From RFPW01 sp040401595 (GTDB taxonomy: Bacteria; Pseudomonadota; Gammaproteobacteria; Burkholderiales; Burkholderiaceae_E), in NCBI GenBank assembly GCA_040401595.1, contig JBBAOE010000012.1:1-64000 (forward strand): DNA of 64,000 nucleotides, read 5' to 3'. Numbering within the stretch: position 1 is the stretch's first letter; each line of letters starts with the position of its first letter. This document shows positions 1 to 8,099 of the stretch, one piece after another. The notes beneath the pieces are model-generated. The model searched no databases. It saw only the letters and a list, made by a program, of their open reading frames with translations, and was not told where the DNA came from. Position numbers and translations under genes: made by a program.

Positions 1-4
1 TCGC

Positions 5-41
5 GCCGCGCGCTGCCAAGCGCTGCGCTGCACCGCGCGGC
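5..41. terminator. GC-rich stem-loop just beyond the stop codon of the first gene
   Basis: An 8-bp perfect stem (GCCGCGCG at 5-12 pairs with CGCGCGGC at 34-41) directly abuts the stop codon of the leftward gene at 42. Its position suggests a terminator or a 3' mRNA-stabilising hairpin. No U-tract is visible because the window ends, so the assignment is tentative. Confidence 0.4.
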
Positions 42-518
42 CTAGGTGGTCTGCAGTTGGCAGACCGCCTTGAACACGTCATATCCGATCGTCCGCGGCC
101 GTACCGAGCTCCAAGGCGCGGAGCACGCAGTCGACTCCGGATCGGTGTCAGCCCTGATTTCACAGTCGGGTGAGGCTTGCGCAGAGACCTGGCTCCCAGT
201 ACCCATTTGGCCGGTGTAGAACCGTTCTTCGAGCGTTCGGGTCAGACCCCGGGCGCAATGATATTCACGCAAGGTGACATACGAGCGCCTGCCGTCAGCA
301 TCCGCTCCAAGATTGTCAAACAGCAGCCGGATGCGGACGATCGAGGCTTCGCGCGAGATCTGATTCAGATCGGCATAGACCACGACCGAGTGCGCCTGAT
401 TGGTTGAGATGGGCGACCACTTGATGCCCACATCACTCCAAGCAAGCCCGCTCAAGGCGAGGGGCACGAGAGTGATCAGGCGCAGGAGACTGGATTTTCC
501 CAACAGGCGAACCATCAT
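42..518 (-). CDS. Secreted surface-adhesin-E-like protein
   Basis: A small exported protein of about 158 residues. A hydrophobic N-terminal segment (residues about 8-28, ending LSGLAWS) reads as a Sec signal peptide. The mature part has the surface-adhesin protein E pattern: an early W-S-P-I, a VYADL followed by IxR, a central strand ending in REYHC, and a late cysteine (FKAVC). Two start ATGs lie in tandem (518 and 515) with no clear ribosome site, so the exact start is uncertain. The name comes from a Haemophilus adhesin, and function in environmental beta-proteobacteria is unknown. A shorter relative sits at 35744-36112. It runs in the same direction as the MFS gene upstream and may be read with it. 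Confidence 0.7.
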   Translation of the reverse strand: MMVRLLGKSSLLRLITLVPLALSGLAWSDVGIKWSPISTNQAHSVVVYADLNQISREASIVRIRLLFDNLGADADGRRSYVTLREYHCARGLTRTLEERFYTGQMGTGSQVSAQASPDCEIRADTDPESTACSAPWSSVRPRTIGYDVFKAVCQLQTT

Positions 519-584
519 CAATCGGGGTTGGTGTTTGAAAGAGGCCCAGAAGTCCCCGTGAGAGATCTCGGGGAGTCTATGGCG

Positions 585-1817
585 TCAAGCACTGGCATTG
601 AGAAGGAGCGGCGGGTCTTTGGGCCAGGCGACGGCAAAGATGCACTGGACGATGCCAGCGATCAGGCCGACGATGACGCCGATCTGAAGGGCAAGGCTGT
701 AAGAACCGAGTGCGTCGTAGATGACGCCGCCACCAAAGGCGCCCAGGAAACTACCGAGTTGATGGCTCATGAATGCGATCCCGCTGAGCATGGCTTGCCA
801 ACGAAGTCCAAACGTTTCACTGATTGAGCCGGAGACGAGGGGCGCGACGCCAAGCCACAAAAAGCCGATGTAGGCGGCAAATATCAGGGTGGTGTCCGGG
901 GTCGGGGCGCTGAAAAAATAGACGGCTAAGCCGATTGAGCGCAGGATGTAAATCATTCCCAGCAAGAGCATTTTGTTGTACCGGCCTCCTGCCCAGCCAA
1001 AGAACAGGCTTCCCATCGCGTTAAAGCCGCCAATCACGCCAAGCGCTTTCGCGCTCAGCATGGGATCAAGCCCGCAGATTTCCAGATACGTGGGGAGATG
1101 GGTGGTTAAAAATACGAGTTGCATTCCGCAAACAAAATAGGCCACGGTCATCACCGCAAACGGTGGGTGCCTGAGGGCCTGAAGGGCGACGGTGCCTGGA
1201 TTTTTATTGTCAAACGCCGTTCGCGGCGGGAGTGCAATCGCGTCAATCTTGGAGCCATACCAGGACGCGGGAATCAGACACAGGCTCAGTGCGACAAATC
1301 CCAGGACGCCGGCACGCCAGCCGAAATCCTGCGACAGGGATTGCCCAATCGGGGCGGCGATCAGGGCACCAATGGAGCCGGCAGCCGAGACAACACCGAG
1401 GATTGCGCTTCGCATCTCTGGCGTCGCGCAGCGGGTTGCAACGGCCATTGCCATGGCCGAACCGGTGCAGGACAGGGACAGACCAATCAAAAACCCCGCG
1501 CCGATCAGAACTGCAAGGAAGCTGTGGGCAGACGCAAGCAAGACCAATCCAATCACATACAGCACTGAGCCAAACAGCATGAGTTGCCGATACCCGTATT
1601 TGCCCGCCCAGGCGCCAACAACAGGTTGTAGGAAGCCCCAGGACAGATTCTGTATGGCGATGGCCAGGGTGAACTCGGAAATTGAAATTCCGGTTTCCCG
1701 TGTGGCTGGGACCATAAACACACCCAGGCTCTGTCGTATTCCCATGCTCAGGCTGAGCATGACCGAAGCACCAATCAGGATGGGCAGGCCGGATTTGATC
1801 AGACGGCGGGTATTCAT
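585..1817 (-). CDS. MFS transporter
   Basis: A 410-residue integral membrane protein of the major facilitator superfamily, with about twelve hydrophobic segments over the full length and the usual short cytoplasmic loop after TM2 (WAGKYGYRQ). Overall features resemble the monocarboxylate/oxalate-type MFS carriers common in Burkholderiales (an early MGIRQSLGVF in TM1 and a GSAMAMAVATR stretch in TM4). The substrate cannot be read from sequence. It is divergent from the ABC-type binding protein at 2076, with a 258-bp shared intergenic region containing dyads, so the two transport genes may be co-regulated. Confidence 0.85.
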   Translation of the reverse strand: MNTRRLIKSGLPILIGASVMLSLSMGIRQSLGVFMVPATRETGISISEFTLAIAIQNLSWGFLQPVVGAWAGKYGYRQLMLFGSVLYVIGLVLLASAHSFLAVLIGAGFLIGLSLSCTGSAMAMAVATRCATPEMRSAILGVVSAAGSIGALIAAPIGQSLSQDFGWRAGVLGFVALSLCLIPASWYGSKIDAIALPPRTAFDNKNPGTVALQALRHPPFAVMTVAYFVCGMQLVFLTTHLPTYLEICGLDPMLSAKALGVIGGFNAMGSLFFGWAGGRYNKMLLLGMIYILRSIGLAVYFFSAPTPDTTLIFAAYIGFLWLGVAPLVSGSISETFGLRWQAMLSGIAFMSHQLGSFLGAFGGGVIYDALGSYSLALQIGVIVGLIAGIVQCIFAVAWPKDPPLLLNASA

Positions 1818-2075
1818 TGATGAAGTTTACGTCCGCGCCACGGAAAACCGATCTCATTTCCGGATTCGAGCGCTTTCAATTGGATAGACCTGTAAGGCGG
1901 TGGCAGATCAGGTGATCCTCACTTGATCCTAGGGAAATACCTAATCGCTGACCGGGAGTGCACTTCTCTACCATGGACTCGATCGTCACTATCTTTAATA
2001 GACTGAGTCTAGACGTTGTTGACACTCGGTCACCACAATCATTCGGCCCGGGCAGTCGGGCGGAGGGAGGCACAG
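1818..2075. promoter_or_regulatory. Divergent intergenic region with two short palindromes
   Basis: This 258-bp space separates the leftward MFS gene from the rightward binding-protein gene and must hold both promoters. It contains the dyads GATCAGGTGATC (1906-1917) and TAGACT-G-AGTCTA (1999-2011). The second lies 65 bp before the start codon, where an operator would be expected. A good Shine-Dalgarno (GGAGGGAGG, about 2062-2070) precedes the ATG at 2076. No regulator can be named from these sites. Confidence 0.4.
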
Positions 2076-3299
2076 ATGATTTGCTTGAAGCGATGGCTTG
2101 CAGGATTTTCCGCGATATCGTTGGCACTGGCGGGCACGAACGCCTGGTCACAATCCAAAGTTTCAGACAATGTGGTGCGTATCGGTGTGCTCACCGATCT
2201 CTCGGGCCAGTTCTCTCATGAGTCGGGCAAAGGCGCTGTGACCGCCGTGCAGATGGCGGTCGAGGACTTCGGCGGCAAAGTGCTGGGGGCACCCATCGAG
2301 GTTATCGCCGCCGATCATCTGAATAAACCCGATGTCGCGGTCAGCAAGGCCCGCGAGTGGTTCGACACCCAGAAAGTCGACATGATCGGCAATCTGGTGA
2401 ACTCGGCCGTTGCGCTTGGCGTTGCCGGTGTGGCCAAGGAAAAAAACCGAATTGCGATTGTCACCACATCGGGCTCGTCGAGGCTGACCAACGACGGTTG
2501 CACCCCTAATAGTATCCACTACGTCTATGACACCTGGGCATTGGCCAACGGTACCGCGAAGGCGTTGGTGGATGGTGGGTTGGACACCTGGTTTTTTCTG
2601 ACGGCTGATTACGCCTTCGGGCATGCGCTCGAGATGGATGCGGGGAACCTGATTAAAGCCAACGATGGGAAGGTGATCGGTTCCGTTCGCTACCCGATGG
2701 AGACCGTCGACCACTCGTCATTTTTGCTGCGTGCTCAGGGCTCCAAGGCCAAGGTGATTGCGCTGGCAGGGTCCGGTATGAGCTTCGTGAACGCGGTCAA
2801 ATCCGCCCGCGAATTTGGCGTCAGCCGCGGTAACCAGACGATCGCCGGGTTACTTGTGTGGATCAATGACGTGCACTCACTCGGCCTTGAAACAGCCCAG
2901 GGGATGCTGCTGACCAATGGCTTCTATTGGGATCGGGACGAGGAAACCAGAGCGTGGTCGCGTCGGTTTTTCGACCGAATGAAACGCATGCCCAACATGG
3001 GAGACGCCGGTGACTATTCGTCCACGATGCACTACCTGAAGTCTATTCAGGCCGCCGGGACAGACGATGCGACTGCCGTCATGGCGAAAATGAAGGAAAT
3101 GCCCATCAATGACTTTTTCGCCAAAGGCGGGGTTATCCGCCAGGATGGTCGGATGGTGCACGACATGTACGTCTATGAAGTCAAGAGCCCGGCAGAGTCA
3201 AAATACCCGTGGGACTACTACAAGCTGCGGGCCACGATTCCGGCAAAACAGGCATTCCGTCCACTCGCCGACAGTACCTGTCCGTTTGTCAAAAAATAA
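2076..3299 (+). CDS. ABC transporter substrate-binding protein, branched-chain amino acid (Peripla_BP_6) type
   Basis: A 407-residue periplasmic binding protein of the LivJ/Peripla_BP_6 family, which in Burkholderiales commonly binds aromatic acids or amino acids for an ABC importer. The N-terminus has a cleavable signal peptide (MICLKRW, then a hydrophobic core ending NAWSQ). The mature start VVRIGVLTDLSGQFS is characteristic of the family. The ATG at 2076 follows a strong Shine-Dalgarno; an upstream in-frame ATG at 2016 has none. No permease or ATPase gene is adjacent, so it must use components encoded elsewhere. Proximity to the catabolic operon at 4383-12896 suggests, as inference, that it delivers that pathway's substrate. 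Confidence 0.85.
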   Translation: MICLKRWLAGFSAISLALAGTNAWSQSKVSDNVVRIGVLTDLSGQFSHESGKGAVTAVQMAVEDFGGKVLGAPIEVIAADHLNKPDVAVSKAREWFDTQKVDMIGNLVNSAVALGVAGVAKEKNRIAIVTTSGSSRLTNDGCTPNSIHYVYDTWALANGTAKALVDGGLDTWFFLTADYAFGHALEMDAGNLIKANDGKVIGSVRYPMETVDHSSFLLRAQGSKAKVIALAGSGMSFVNAVKSAREFGVSRGNQTIAGLLVWINDVHSLGLETAQGMLLTNGFYWDRDEETRAWSRRFFDRMKRMPNMGDAGDYSSTMHYLKSIQAAGTDDATAVMAKMKEMPINDFFAKGGVIRQDGRMVHDMYVYEVKSPAESKYPWDYYKLRATIPAKQAFRPLADSTCPFVKK

Positions 3300-3311
3300 G
3301 CCAGACGCACT

Positions 3312-3337
3312 GGATCGCGGCCTCGGTGCTGCGATCC
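3312..3337. terminator. Stem-loop between convergent genes
   Basis: GGATCGC (3312-3318) and GCGATCC (3331-3337) form a perfect 7-bp stem with a 12-nt loop, 12 bases past the stop of the binding protein and just before the 3' end of the convergent regulator gene. There is no obvious U-tract, so it is a candidate bidirectional terminator only. Confidence 0.35.
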
Positions 3338-3342
3338 GATCA

Positions 3343-4287
3343 TCAGGTCAGCGGGTCGCGATAGTTGATTTTGTACGCCATTTCCCGAGCCCTCAGACCC
3401 GCATGGCAGTGATCGCAGACCACCGCAGGACTGAACTCCTTGCCACAGGGTTGGTGCTGCAGGATCAGCGGGGGACCCCCGTCCGACAGGAACTGGTCGC
3501 CCCAACCCAGCATCGCGAGGATTGGCCCGAACAGATCTTTCCCTTTATCGGTCAAACGATATTCAAATCGATCGGGTCCAGTGCGGTACTGGACGCGCGT
3601 GAAAATGCCCTCTGCGACCAGCCGATACAAGCGCTCAGACAGAATGTTGGGCGCGATACCAAGTTCCATCTGCAACTCGTCGAATCGCCGAATCTTGAAA
3701 AATGCAGCCCGCAGGATCCTGAAGCTCCAACGGTCACCGATCACCTTGTAGGTTCTGGCGACCGAACTCGGGCGCTTGCGCTCGAGCGCTGTCGGATCCG
3801 ATGTGCGGCGGCTGTTACGGTCTTGGGGCACGGGGCCGAGACCAGCGCCTGGACCATCCCGATAGCTGACATCGCGGGCTGCAATTTCTGTTCGACAATG
3901 GGGACAAACCACAATCGCACTGCACTGCGCGTTACAGACGGTGTGGATCAGTTGCAGGGGTTTCTCGTCTGCGCCGGAAAGCCAGCGGTCACCGAACGTC
4001 ATCAAACTCAGCAGCACCGGATACAAGGCTTTACCCGATTCGGAAAGCCTGTAATCCCGGCGCGGAGGGCTCGCCATATAGAGATGTGCGTCAAGCAAGC
4101 CGTACTTCACGAGGCGCTGCAACCGGTTCGAAAGGGTTGTACGGGGAAGACCAAGAATCCTCTGGAAGTGTTCAAAGCGCCTCGCGCCGAAATAACACTC
4201 GCGCAGGATCATGAAACTCCAGCCGTCGCCAATGACGTCAATGGTGCGCCCGACGGAGCAATTTCGTTCAGAAAGGTGAGATCTCAT
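3343..4287 (-). CDS. Tandem two-domain HxlR-family transcriptional regulator
   Basis: A 314-residue protein made of two HxlR-type winged helix-turn-helix units in one chain. Unit 1 spans residues about 10-105 (CSVGRTIDVIGDGWSFMILR, then GLPRTTLSNRLQRLVKYGLL). Unit 2 spans about 175-270 (SVARTYKVIGDRWSFRILR, then GIAPNILSERLYRLVAEGIF). Each unit is followed by a putative metal knuckle: C118/C122 with C128-x-x-C131, and H278/C281 with C291-x-x-C294. Typical HxlR regulators are about 110-150 residues and dimerise, so this fusion may be a covalent pseudo-dimer. It is divergent from the Mo-hydroxylase operon, 95 bp away, and is the obvious candidate for its ligand-responsive regulator. That role is inferred from position. 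Confidence 0.85.
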   Translation of the reverse strand: MRSHLSERNCSVGRTIDVIGDGWSFMILRECYFGARRFEHFQRILGLPRTTLSNRLQRLVKYGLLDAHLYMASPPRRDYRLSESGKALYPVLLSLMTFGDRWLSGADEKPLQLIHTVCNAQCSAIVVCPHCRTEIAARDVSYRDGPGAGLGPVPQDRNSRRTSDPTALERKRPSSVARTYKVIGDRWSFRILRAAFFKIRRFDELQMELGIAPNILSERLYRLVAEGIFTRVQYRTGPDRFEYRLTDKGKDLFGPILAMLGWGDQFLSDGGPPLILQHQPCGKEFSPAVVCDHCHAGLRAREMAYKINYRDPLT

Positions 4288-4382
4288 TTTGGCCGAAACT
4301 GTCGCATGAATTACGGCTTAAACCAAGGGCTCCAAACAAGGGCTCATATCAAGACCCCCAAACCTCGAGGCCGAACAGCATC
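4288..4382. promoter_or_regulatory. Divergent promoter region with direct repeats
   Basis: This 95-bp region lies between the HxlR regulator and the catabolic operon. AAGGGCTC occurs twice (4325-4332 and 4338-4345), 13 bp apart and each preceded by an AAAC stretch. That makes a direct-repeat element which could be bound by the two DNA-binding domains of the neighbouring regulator. No clear -35/-10 pair stands out. Confidence 0.35.
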
Positions 4383-5918
4383 ATGCAAATGAAAGGGCAG
4401 GTGCGTTTGCACATCAACCGGCAGCGGGTTTGGGACGCGCTGAACGACCCCGCGGTCCTTGCGGGTTGCATCGAGGGTTGTGAGTCACTTGAGCGGGTCG
4501 CGGCGGACGAGTTCGCGGCCACCGTCATCATCAAGGTCGGTCCGGTCAAAGCCCGCTTTGCCGGAAAAATCAGTCTCTGCGATGTGGTCGCACCGCATCG
4601 TTACCGCCTGATCGGTGAGGCCTCCAGCGGCGCTGCCGGTTACGCCACAGCGCAAATCGAGGTCAACCTGGAGGCGTTGGAACCGGAACTCACGCTTCTG
4701 GACTATCGAGTTGAATCCAAGGTCGGTGGCAAGCTTGCACAACTGGGGTCCCGCCTGATCGAAACCACCGCACAGCAATACGCGAACCGTTTTTTCATCG
4801 CCTTTGAACAGCAGATCAAAGCCGCTCCCGCCGATGGCGGACTCGATCGGGCAACGACGACATTTCAGGTCAGTACCGAGACATTCAGCGCCAATCCGGA
4901 CGCCAGCCCGGTTAGAGATGCGGCTGGGCCTCGGAGCGCGGCCCAGCAAGCCGAATTGACCCCTACTGGCTTGGTCCCTCCTTCGAACGCTGATTCGTTG
5001 CACTGGCCCCAGAGTGCAGCGCAGGCGGCGCATGCCATGGGTGCGCTGCAAGAGGAGGTCCAAAGCGTCCTGGATTCTGAACAGATCAAGGTCTGGATTG
5101 AAGACCATATCGCGGTCGTCACCCTCAACCGTCCGGCCAGTCGGAATGCGATGACCCTGTCGATGTGGCGAACCATTCCGGCGATCCTGGCGACTCTGGA
5201 GGGTGATACCAACGTGCGGGCGGTGATCTTGACGGGTGCCGGTACCGATTTTTGCGCCGGCGCCGATATTCCGGAATTCGATCGCGTGCGATCCGACCCC
5301 GAACAGTCACTGGCTTATGAGATTGCTGTTGACGCTTGCTGTGACGCAATCGCCCAGATCAACAAACCCATGATCGCCGTGTTGCGTGGCTATTGCCTGG
5401 GCGGCGGTGCACACCTGGCGATGTCCTGCGACTTTCGCTACGCCGCGAGCGACGCGGTATTCGGAATCCCCGCCGCCAGACTCTCGATCATCTACGGCGT
5501 CAAAGGGACCCTAAAGTTGCTGACGCTCGTGGGCCTGCCACGGGCGAAGAAAATCCTCTTCAGCGCCGAGCGCTTTGATGCACAAGAGGCGCTGACGATC
5601 GGATTTGTCGATCATGTGGCGCAGACAAGGCGAGCGGAATCGGATGGGTGGCTGAGCCGCCTCCTGGGACCTAGCCCACAGGAGGTTGTCGGCGATCCGA
5701 TGGCCGATGCCCGGGTGTTTGCGAAATCGCTTACCCTGAACGCACCTCTGACCCAGAAGGGCGCCAAGACGATACTCAATGGCCTGGCATTTGGACGCGG
5801 TTCGCTCGATCTGCAGCATGCCGAACGACTGATCGCGCAAGCCGCCGCAAGCGAGGACTATCGGGAGGGCCGTAAGGCATTCGCCGCCCGACGTGCCCCA
5901 GATTTTCAGGGCCGCTGA
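4383..5918 (+). CDS. CoxG (SRPBCC)-crotonase fusion protein
   Basis: A 511-residue fusion. Residues 1-146 resemble CoxG/carbon monoxide dehydrogenase subunit G (SRPBCC fold; RVWDALNDPAVLAGCIEGCE, later GKLAQLGSRLIETTAQQYANRFF), an accessory protein that in cox operons attaches the Mo-enzyme to the membrane. Residues about 147-235 are an Ala/Pro-rich linker. Residues about 236-511 are an enoyl-CoA hydratase/isomerase-fold domain. The oxyanion-hole motifs remain (FCAGADI at 290-296; LGGG at 339-342). However, the two hydratase glutamates are replaced, by H344 in GGGAHLAM and by A364 in FGIPAARL, so classical hydration is unlikely; isomerase, hydrolase or C-C lyase chemistry is possible. It is the first gene of the operon and its stop overlaps the next start (TGATG). 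Confidence 0.85.
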   Translation: MQMKGQVRLHINRQRVWDALNDPAVLAGCIEGCESLERVAADEFAATVIIKVGPVKARFAGKISLCDVVAPHRYRLIGEASSGAAGYATAQIEVNLEALEPELTLLDYRVESKVGGKLAQLGSRLIETTAQQYANRFFIAFEQQIKAAPADGGLDRATTTFQVSTETFSANPDASPVRDAAGPRSAAQQAELTPTGLVPPSNADSLHWPQSAAQAAHAMGALQEEVQSVLDSEQIKVWIEDHIAVVTLNRPASRNAMTLSMWRTIPAILATLEGDTNVRAVILTGAGTDFCAGADIPEFDRVRSDPEQSLAYEIAVDACCDAIAQINKPMIAVLRGYCLGGGAHLAMSCDFRYAASDAVFGIPAARLSIIYGVKGTLKLLTLVGLPRAKKILFSAERFDAQEALTIGFVDHVAQTRRAESDGWLSRLLGPSPQEVVGDPMADARVFAKSLTLNAPLTQKGAKTILNGLAFGRGSLDLQHAERLIAQAAASEDYREGRKAFAARRAPDFQGR

Positions 5919-6805
5919 TGAAACCGAGTCGTTTCAACTACGAGCGCCCTGAGAGTTTGGCGCAGGCACTTGAACTGCTCAACAGCGCGAGCGTGCAAGG
6001 TCGGGAGGCCCGCATCATGGCTGGCGGGCAGAGTCTGATCCCGATGATGAATTATCGGATCGTCAAACCCGATCTCGTAATTGATATCAGTCGGCTGCTT
6101 GAACTCGATCGGATCCAGACCGGCGCATCCGGCGGCCTGGTGGTGGGGGCCCTCAGTCGCCACAGTACGATGGAGCGTTCTGACCTGGTGGCCCAGCATT
6201 TCCCGGTCGTGCGCGAGACGGTTCAGCATGTGGCGCATCTGGCCGTTCGCAATATGGGCACGATTGGTGGCAGTCTGGCCCACGCGGATCCAGCGGCGGA
6301 GTGGCCATTGCTGGTTCGCCTGCTCGATGCGACGCTGGTCGTCGCCTCGGTGCGCGGGGAACGGCGAATTGCAGCGAGCGATTTTTTCATTTCGATGCTG
6401 ACTACGGCCATCGAACGCGATGAACTGCTCTCACAGATTGAATTCCCGTTTTTGCCGGATGGCAGTGGGTCTGCCTTCGATGAGTTCTCCCGTCGCCATG
6501 GCGACTATGCGCTGGCTGGGGTGGGCGTTTGCCTGACGGCACAGGACGGTCATGTCCGGCAGGCACGGGTCGCCCTGATGGGTGTGGGGGATACCCCGTT
6601 GCGCAGCCCCGAGGCAGAGTCGGTCCTGACCGGGCAGGCCTGGTCTGAGGACTTGATGCATCGGGCGGTTGAACAAGGATGTGCAGCGCTCACGCCGCGA
6701 CAGGATCTGAACGCCTCATCCGATTATCGGCGCCATCTGACCTCAGTGCTGATGGCGCAGACTTTGAAAACCGCCTGGTCGCGCGCCACGGGAACCGCTC
6801 AATGA
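5918..6805 (+). CDS. Mo-hydroxylase FAD-binding subunit (CoxM/XdhB type)
   Basis: A 295-residue medium subunit of a xanthine dehydrogenase/CO dehydrogenase family molybdenum hydroxylase. It carries FAD, passing electrons from the 2Fe-2S centres to an acceptor. The family's two FAD-contact motifs are visible: MAGGQSLIPMMNYR near residue 30, and NMGTIGGSLAHADPAAEWP near residue 112. Length matches CoxM. It overlaps the fusion gene by one base upstream and the 2Fe-2S subunit by four bases downstream (ATGA), so it is translationally coupled to both. The presence of the CO dehydrogenase fold does not imply CO as substrate; see the large subunit. Confidence 0.92.
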   Translation: MKPSRFNYERPESLAQALELLNSASVQGREARIMAGGQSLIPMMNYRIVKPDLVIDISRLLELDRIQTGASGGLVVGALSRHSTMERSDLVAQHFPVVRETVQHVAHLAVRNMGTIGGSLAHADPAAEWPLLVRLLDATLVVASVRGERRIAASDFFISMLTTAIERDELLSQIEFPFLPDGSGSAFDEFSRRHGDYALAGVGVCLTAQDGHVRQARVALMGVGDTPLRSPEAESVLTGQAWSEDLMHRAVEQGCAALTPRQDLNASSDYRRHLTSVLMAQTLKTAWSRATGTAQ

Positions 6806-7341
6806 ATGAACCAGTAACACCCTCCGTTCAGGACAGTCCAGGCCAGGAGATTCCACTTGAAAGCGTCTGGATGATCGTCAACGGCCAGGTCGTACAGGAG
6901 CAGGTTGAGCCCCGATTACTGCTGTCCGATTTTTTGCGGCATCAACTGGGTCTGACCGGGACCCATGTGGGTTGCGAGCACGGCGTCTGTGGGGCCTGCA
7001 CGATTATGGTCGACGGGGACAGCGTGCGCTCCTGTCTGATGTTGGCGGTTCGCGCCCATGGTGCGCAGATCAGTACGGTCGAGAGCATGGGGCGCATCGA
7101 TGCGCTCCACCCCTTGCAGGAGGCCCTGCGGGAACACCATGGTTTGCAGTGCGGATTCTGCACGCCTGGGATTCTCGCTACCTGCGTCGATGCGCTGCAG
7201 AAATATCCACTGCGGACCGAAGCGGAGATCCGGGCCGTACTCTCAGGCAACCTCTGTCGCTGCACCGGCTATCAGGGCATTGTCGAAGCGCTGCAGGCTT
7301 GCGTTGCACTGCGCGATTGTTCTACAGGAGTCAAACCGTGA
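6802..7341 (+). CDS. Mo-hydroxylase 2Fe-2S subunit (CoxS/XdhC-type small subunit)
   Basis: A 179-residue small subunit carrying two [2Fe-2S] clusters that relay electrons from the Mo centre to FAD. The N-terminal plant-ferredoxin-type cluster uses C58, C63, C66 and C78 (GCEHGVCGAC). The C-terminal four-helix domain has C117-x-x-C120 (QCGFCTPG) and C152-x-C154 (NLCRCTGY). All eight cysteines are present. The ATG at 6802 overlaps the stop of the FAD subunit. Longer in-frame versions starting upstream would overlap that gene by over 100 bp and add about 40 residues absent from the family. The unusually long leader before the ferredoxin fold (about 20 residues) is retained in this call. Confidence 0.92.
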   Translation: MNEPVTPSVQDSPGQEIPLESVWMIVNGQVVQEQVEPRLLLSDFLRHQLGLTGTHVGCEHGVCGACTIMVDGDSVRSCLMLAVRAHGAQISTVESMGRIDALHPLQEALREHHGLQCGFCTPGILATCVDALQKYPLRTEAEIRAVLSGNLCRCTGYQGIVEALQACVALRDCSTGVKP

Positions 7342-8099
7342 AGATGCATATTCTGGCTGGGGGTCTGCTGCGCATGCGCAAGAACATTTACCTCCCGGAC
7401 GCCCAACGGGGTGAGACGCTGGACCTGCCGGTTTCCTCCATTCTGCTGCGCCACAAGCAGGGCAATGTCTTGTTCGACACCGGCTGCCATCCGACCGCGC
7501 TGGCCGACGCGCCGACTCGTTGGGGACCTCTGGCGAAGGCCTTGCAACCCGTGGGCGATCCTGATGCGCATGTGCTCAATGGGTTGGCCGACCTGGGTCT
7601 GCAGCCTGACGATATCGATATCGTCGTCAATTCACACTTTCATCCTGATCACTGTGGATGTAACGAATTCTTCAAGCGAGCCACCATCGTTTGCCATCGG
7701 CTCGAACTGGAAGCAGCGCAAGCAGAGGATGGAGAGCAGCGTGGGTACCTGCCGGCCGACTGGCGCCACCCGATGCCGATCCGGACCATCGAAGGCGAGC
7801 ACGATGTGTTCGGCGATGCACAGTTGCTACTGCTGCCACTGCCAGGTCATACGCCGGGCACCATCGGTGCGCTGGCATCGCTCGAACGCGACGGGCGCTT
7901 CCTGATGGCGGCGGATGCTGTGGCGCTGCGCCCCAATCTTGAGCAGGAGGTCATGCCGAAGAACACCTGGAATCCCGACCTCGCGCTTGCCTCGTTACGG
8001 GAAGTCCAGCGTCTTGAAGACGACGGTGCGACCGTCATCTTTGGTCACGACATGGAGCAGTGGACCCAGCTGCGCAAGGGGCCGCAAGCCTATGAATGA
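7338..8099 (+). CDS. Metallo-beta-lactamase-fold hydrolase, N-acyl homoserine lactonase-like
   Basis: A 253-residue MBL-fold enzyme resembling the AHL-lactonase family (AiiA/AttM), which opens lactone rings. The dinuclear zinc ligands are complete: H100-x-H102-x-D104-H105 (NSHFHPDH), H171 (PGHTPG), D193 (AADAV) and H237 (FGHD). GTG at 7338 sits seven bases after a GGAG and overlaps the previous stop (GTGA), so it is preferred to ATG 7344. Its position inside the Mo-hydroxylase operon, between the small and large subunit genes, argues for a catabolic lactone or ester rather than quorum quenching. That role is inferred; the fold and metal site are seen directly. Confidence 0.85.
   Translation: MKMHILAGGLLRMRKNIYLPDAQRGETLDLPVSSILLRHKQGNVLFDTGCHPTALADAPTRWGPLAKALQPVGDPDAHVLNGLADLGLQPDDIDIVVNSHFHPDHCGCNEFFKRATIVCHRLELEAAQAEDGEQRGYLPADWRHPMPIRTIEGEHDVFGDAQLLLLPLPGHTPGTIGALASLERDGRFLMAADAVALRPNLEQEVMPKNTWNPDLALASLREVQRLEDDGATVIFGHDMEQWTQLRKGPQAYE

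Noticed and set aside
1119..1887. Several long antisense ORFs over the first MFS gene
   Set aside because: Composition is Arg/Pro/Ser-rich with no domain or ribosome site. They are reading-frame shadows of a clear transmembrane protein gene.
7915..8091. Longer 5' version of the Mo large subunit
   Set aside because: The extra 59 codons lie within the lactonase gene and have no family similarity. The ATG at 8092 fits the operon overlap.
7338..8099. A quorum-quenching lactonase as the main role
   Set aside because: Metal site and fold fit, but its position inside the Mo-hydroxylase subunit genes favours a metabolic lactone. Recorded as a possible alternative.
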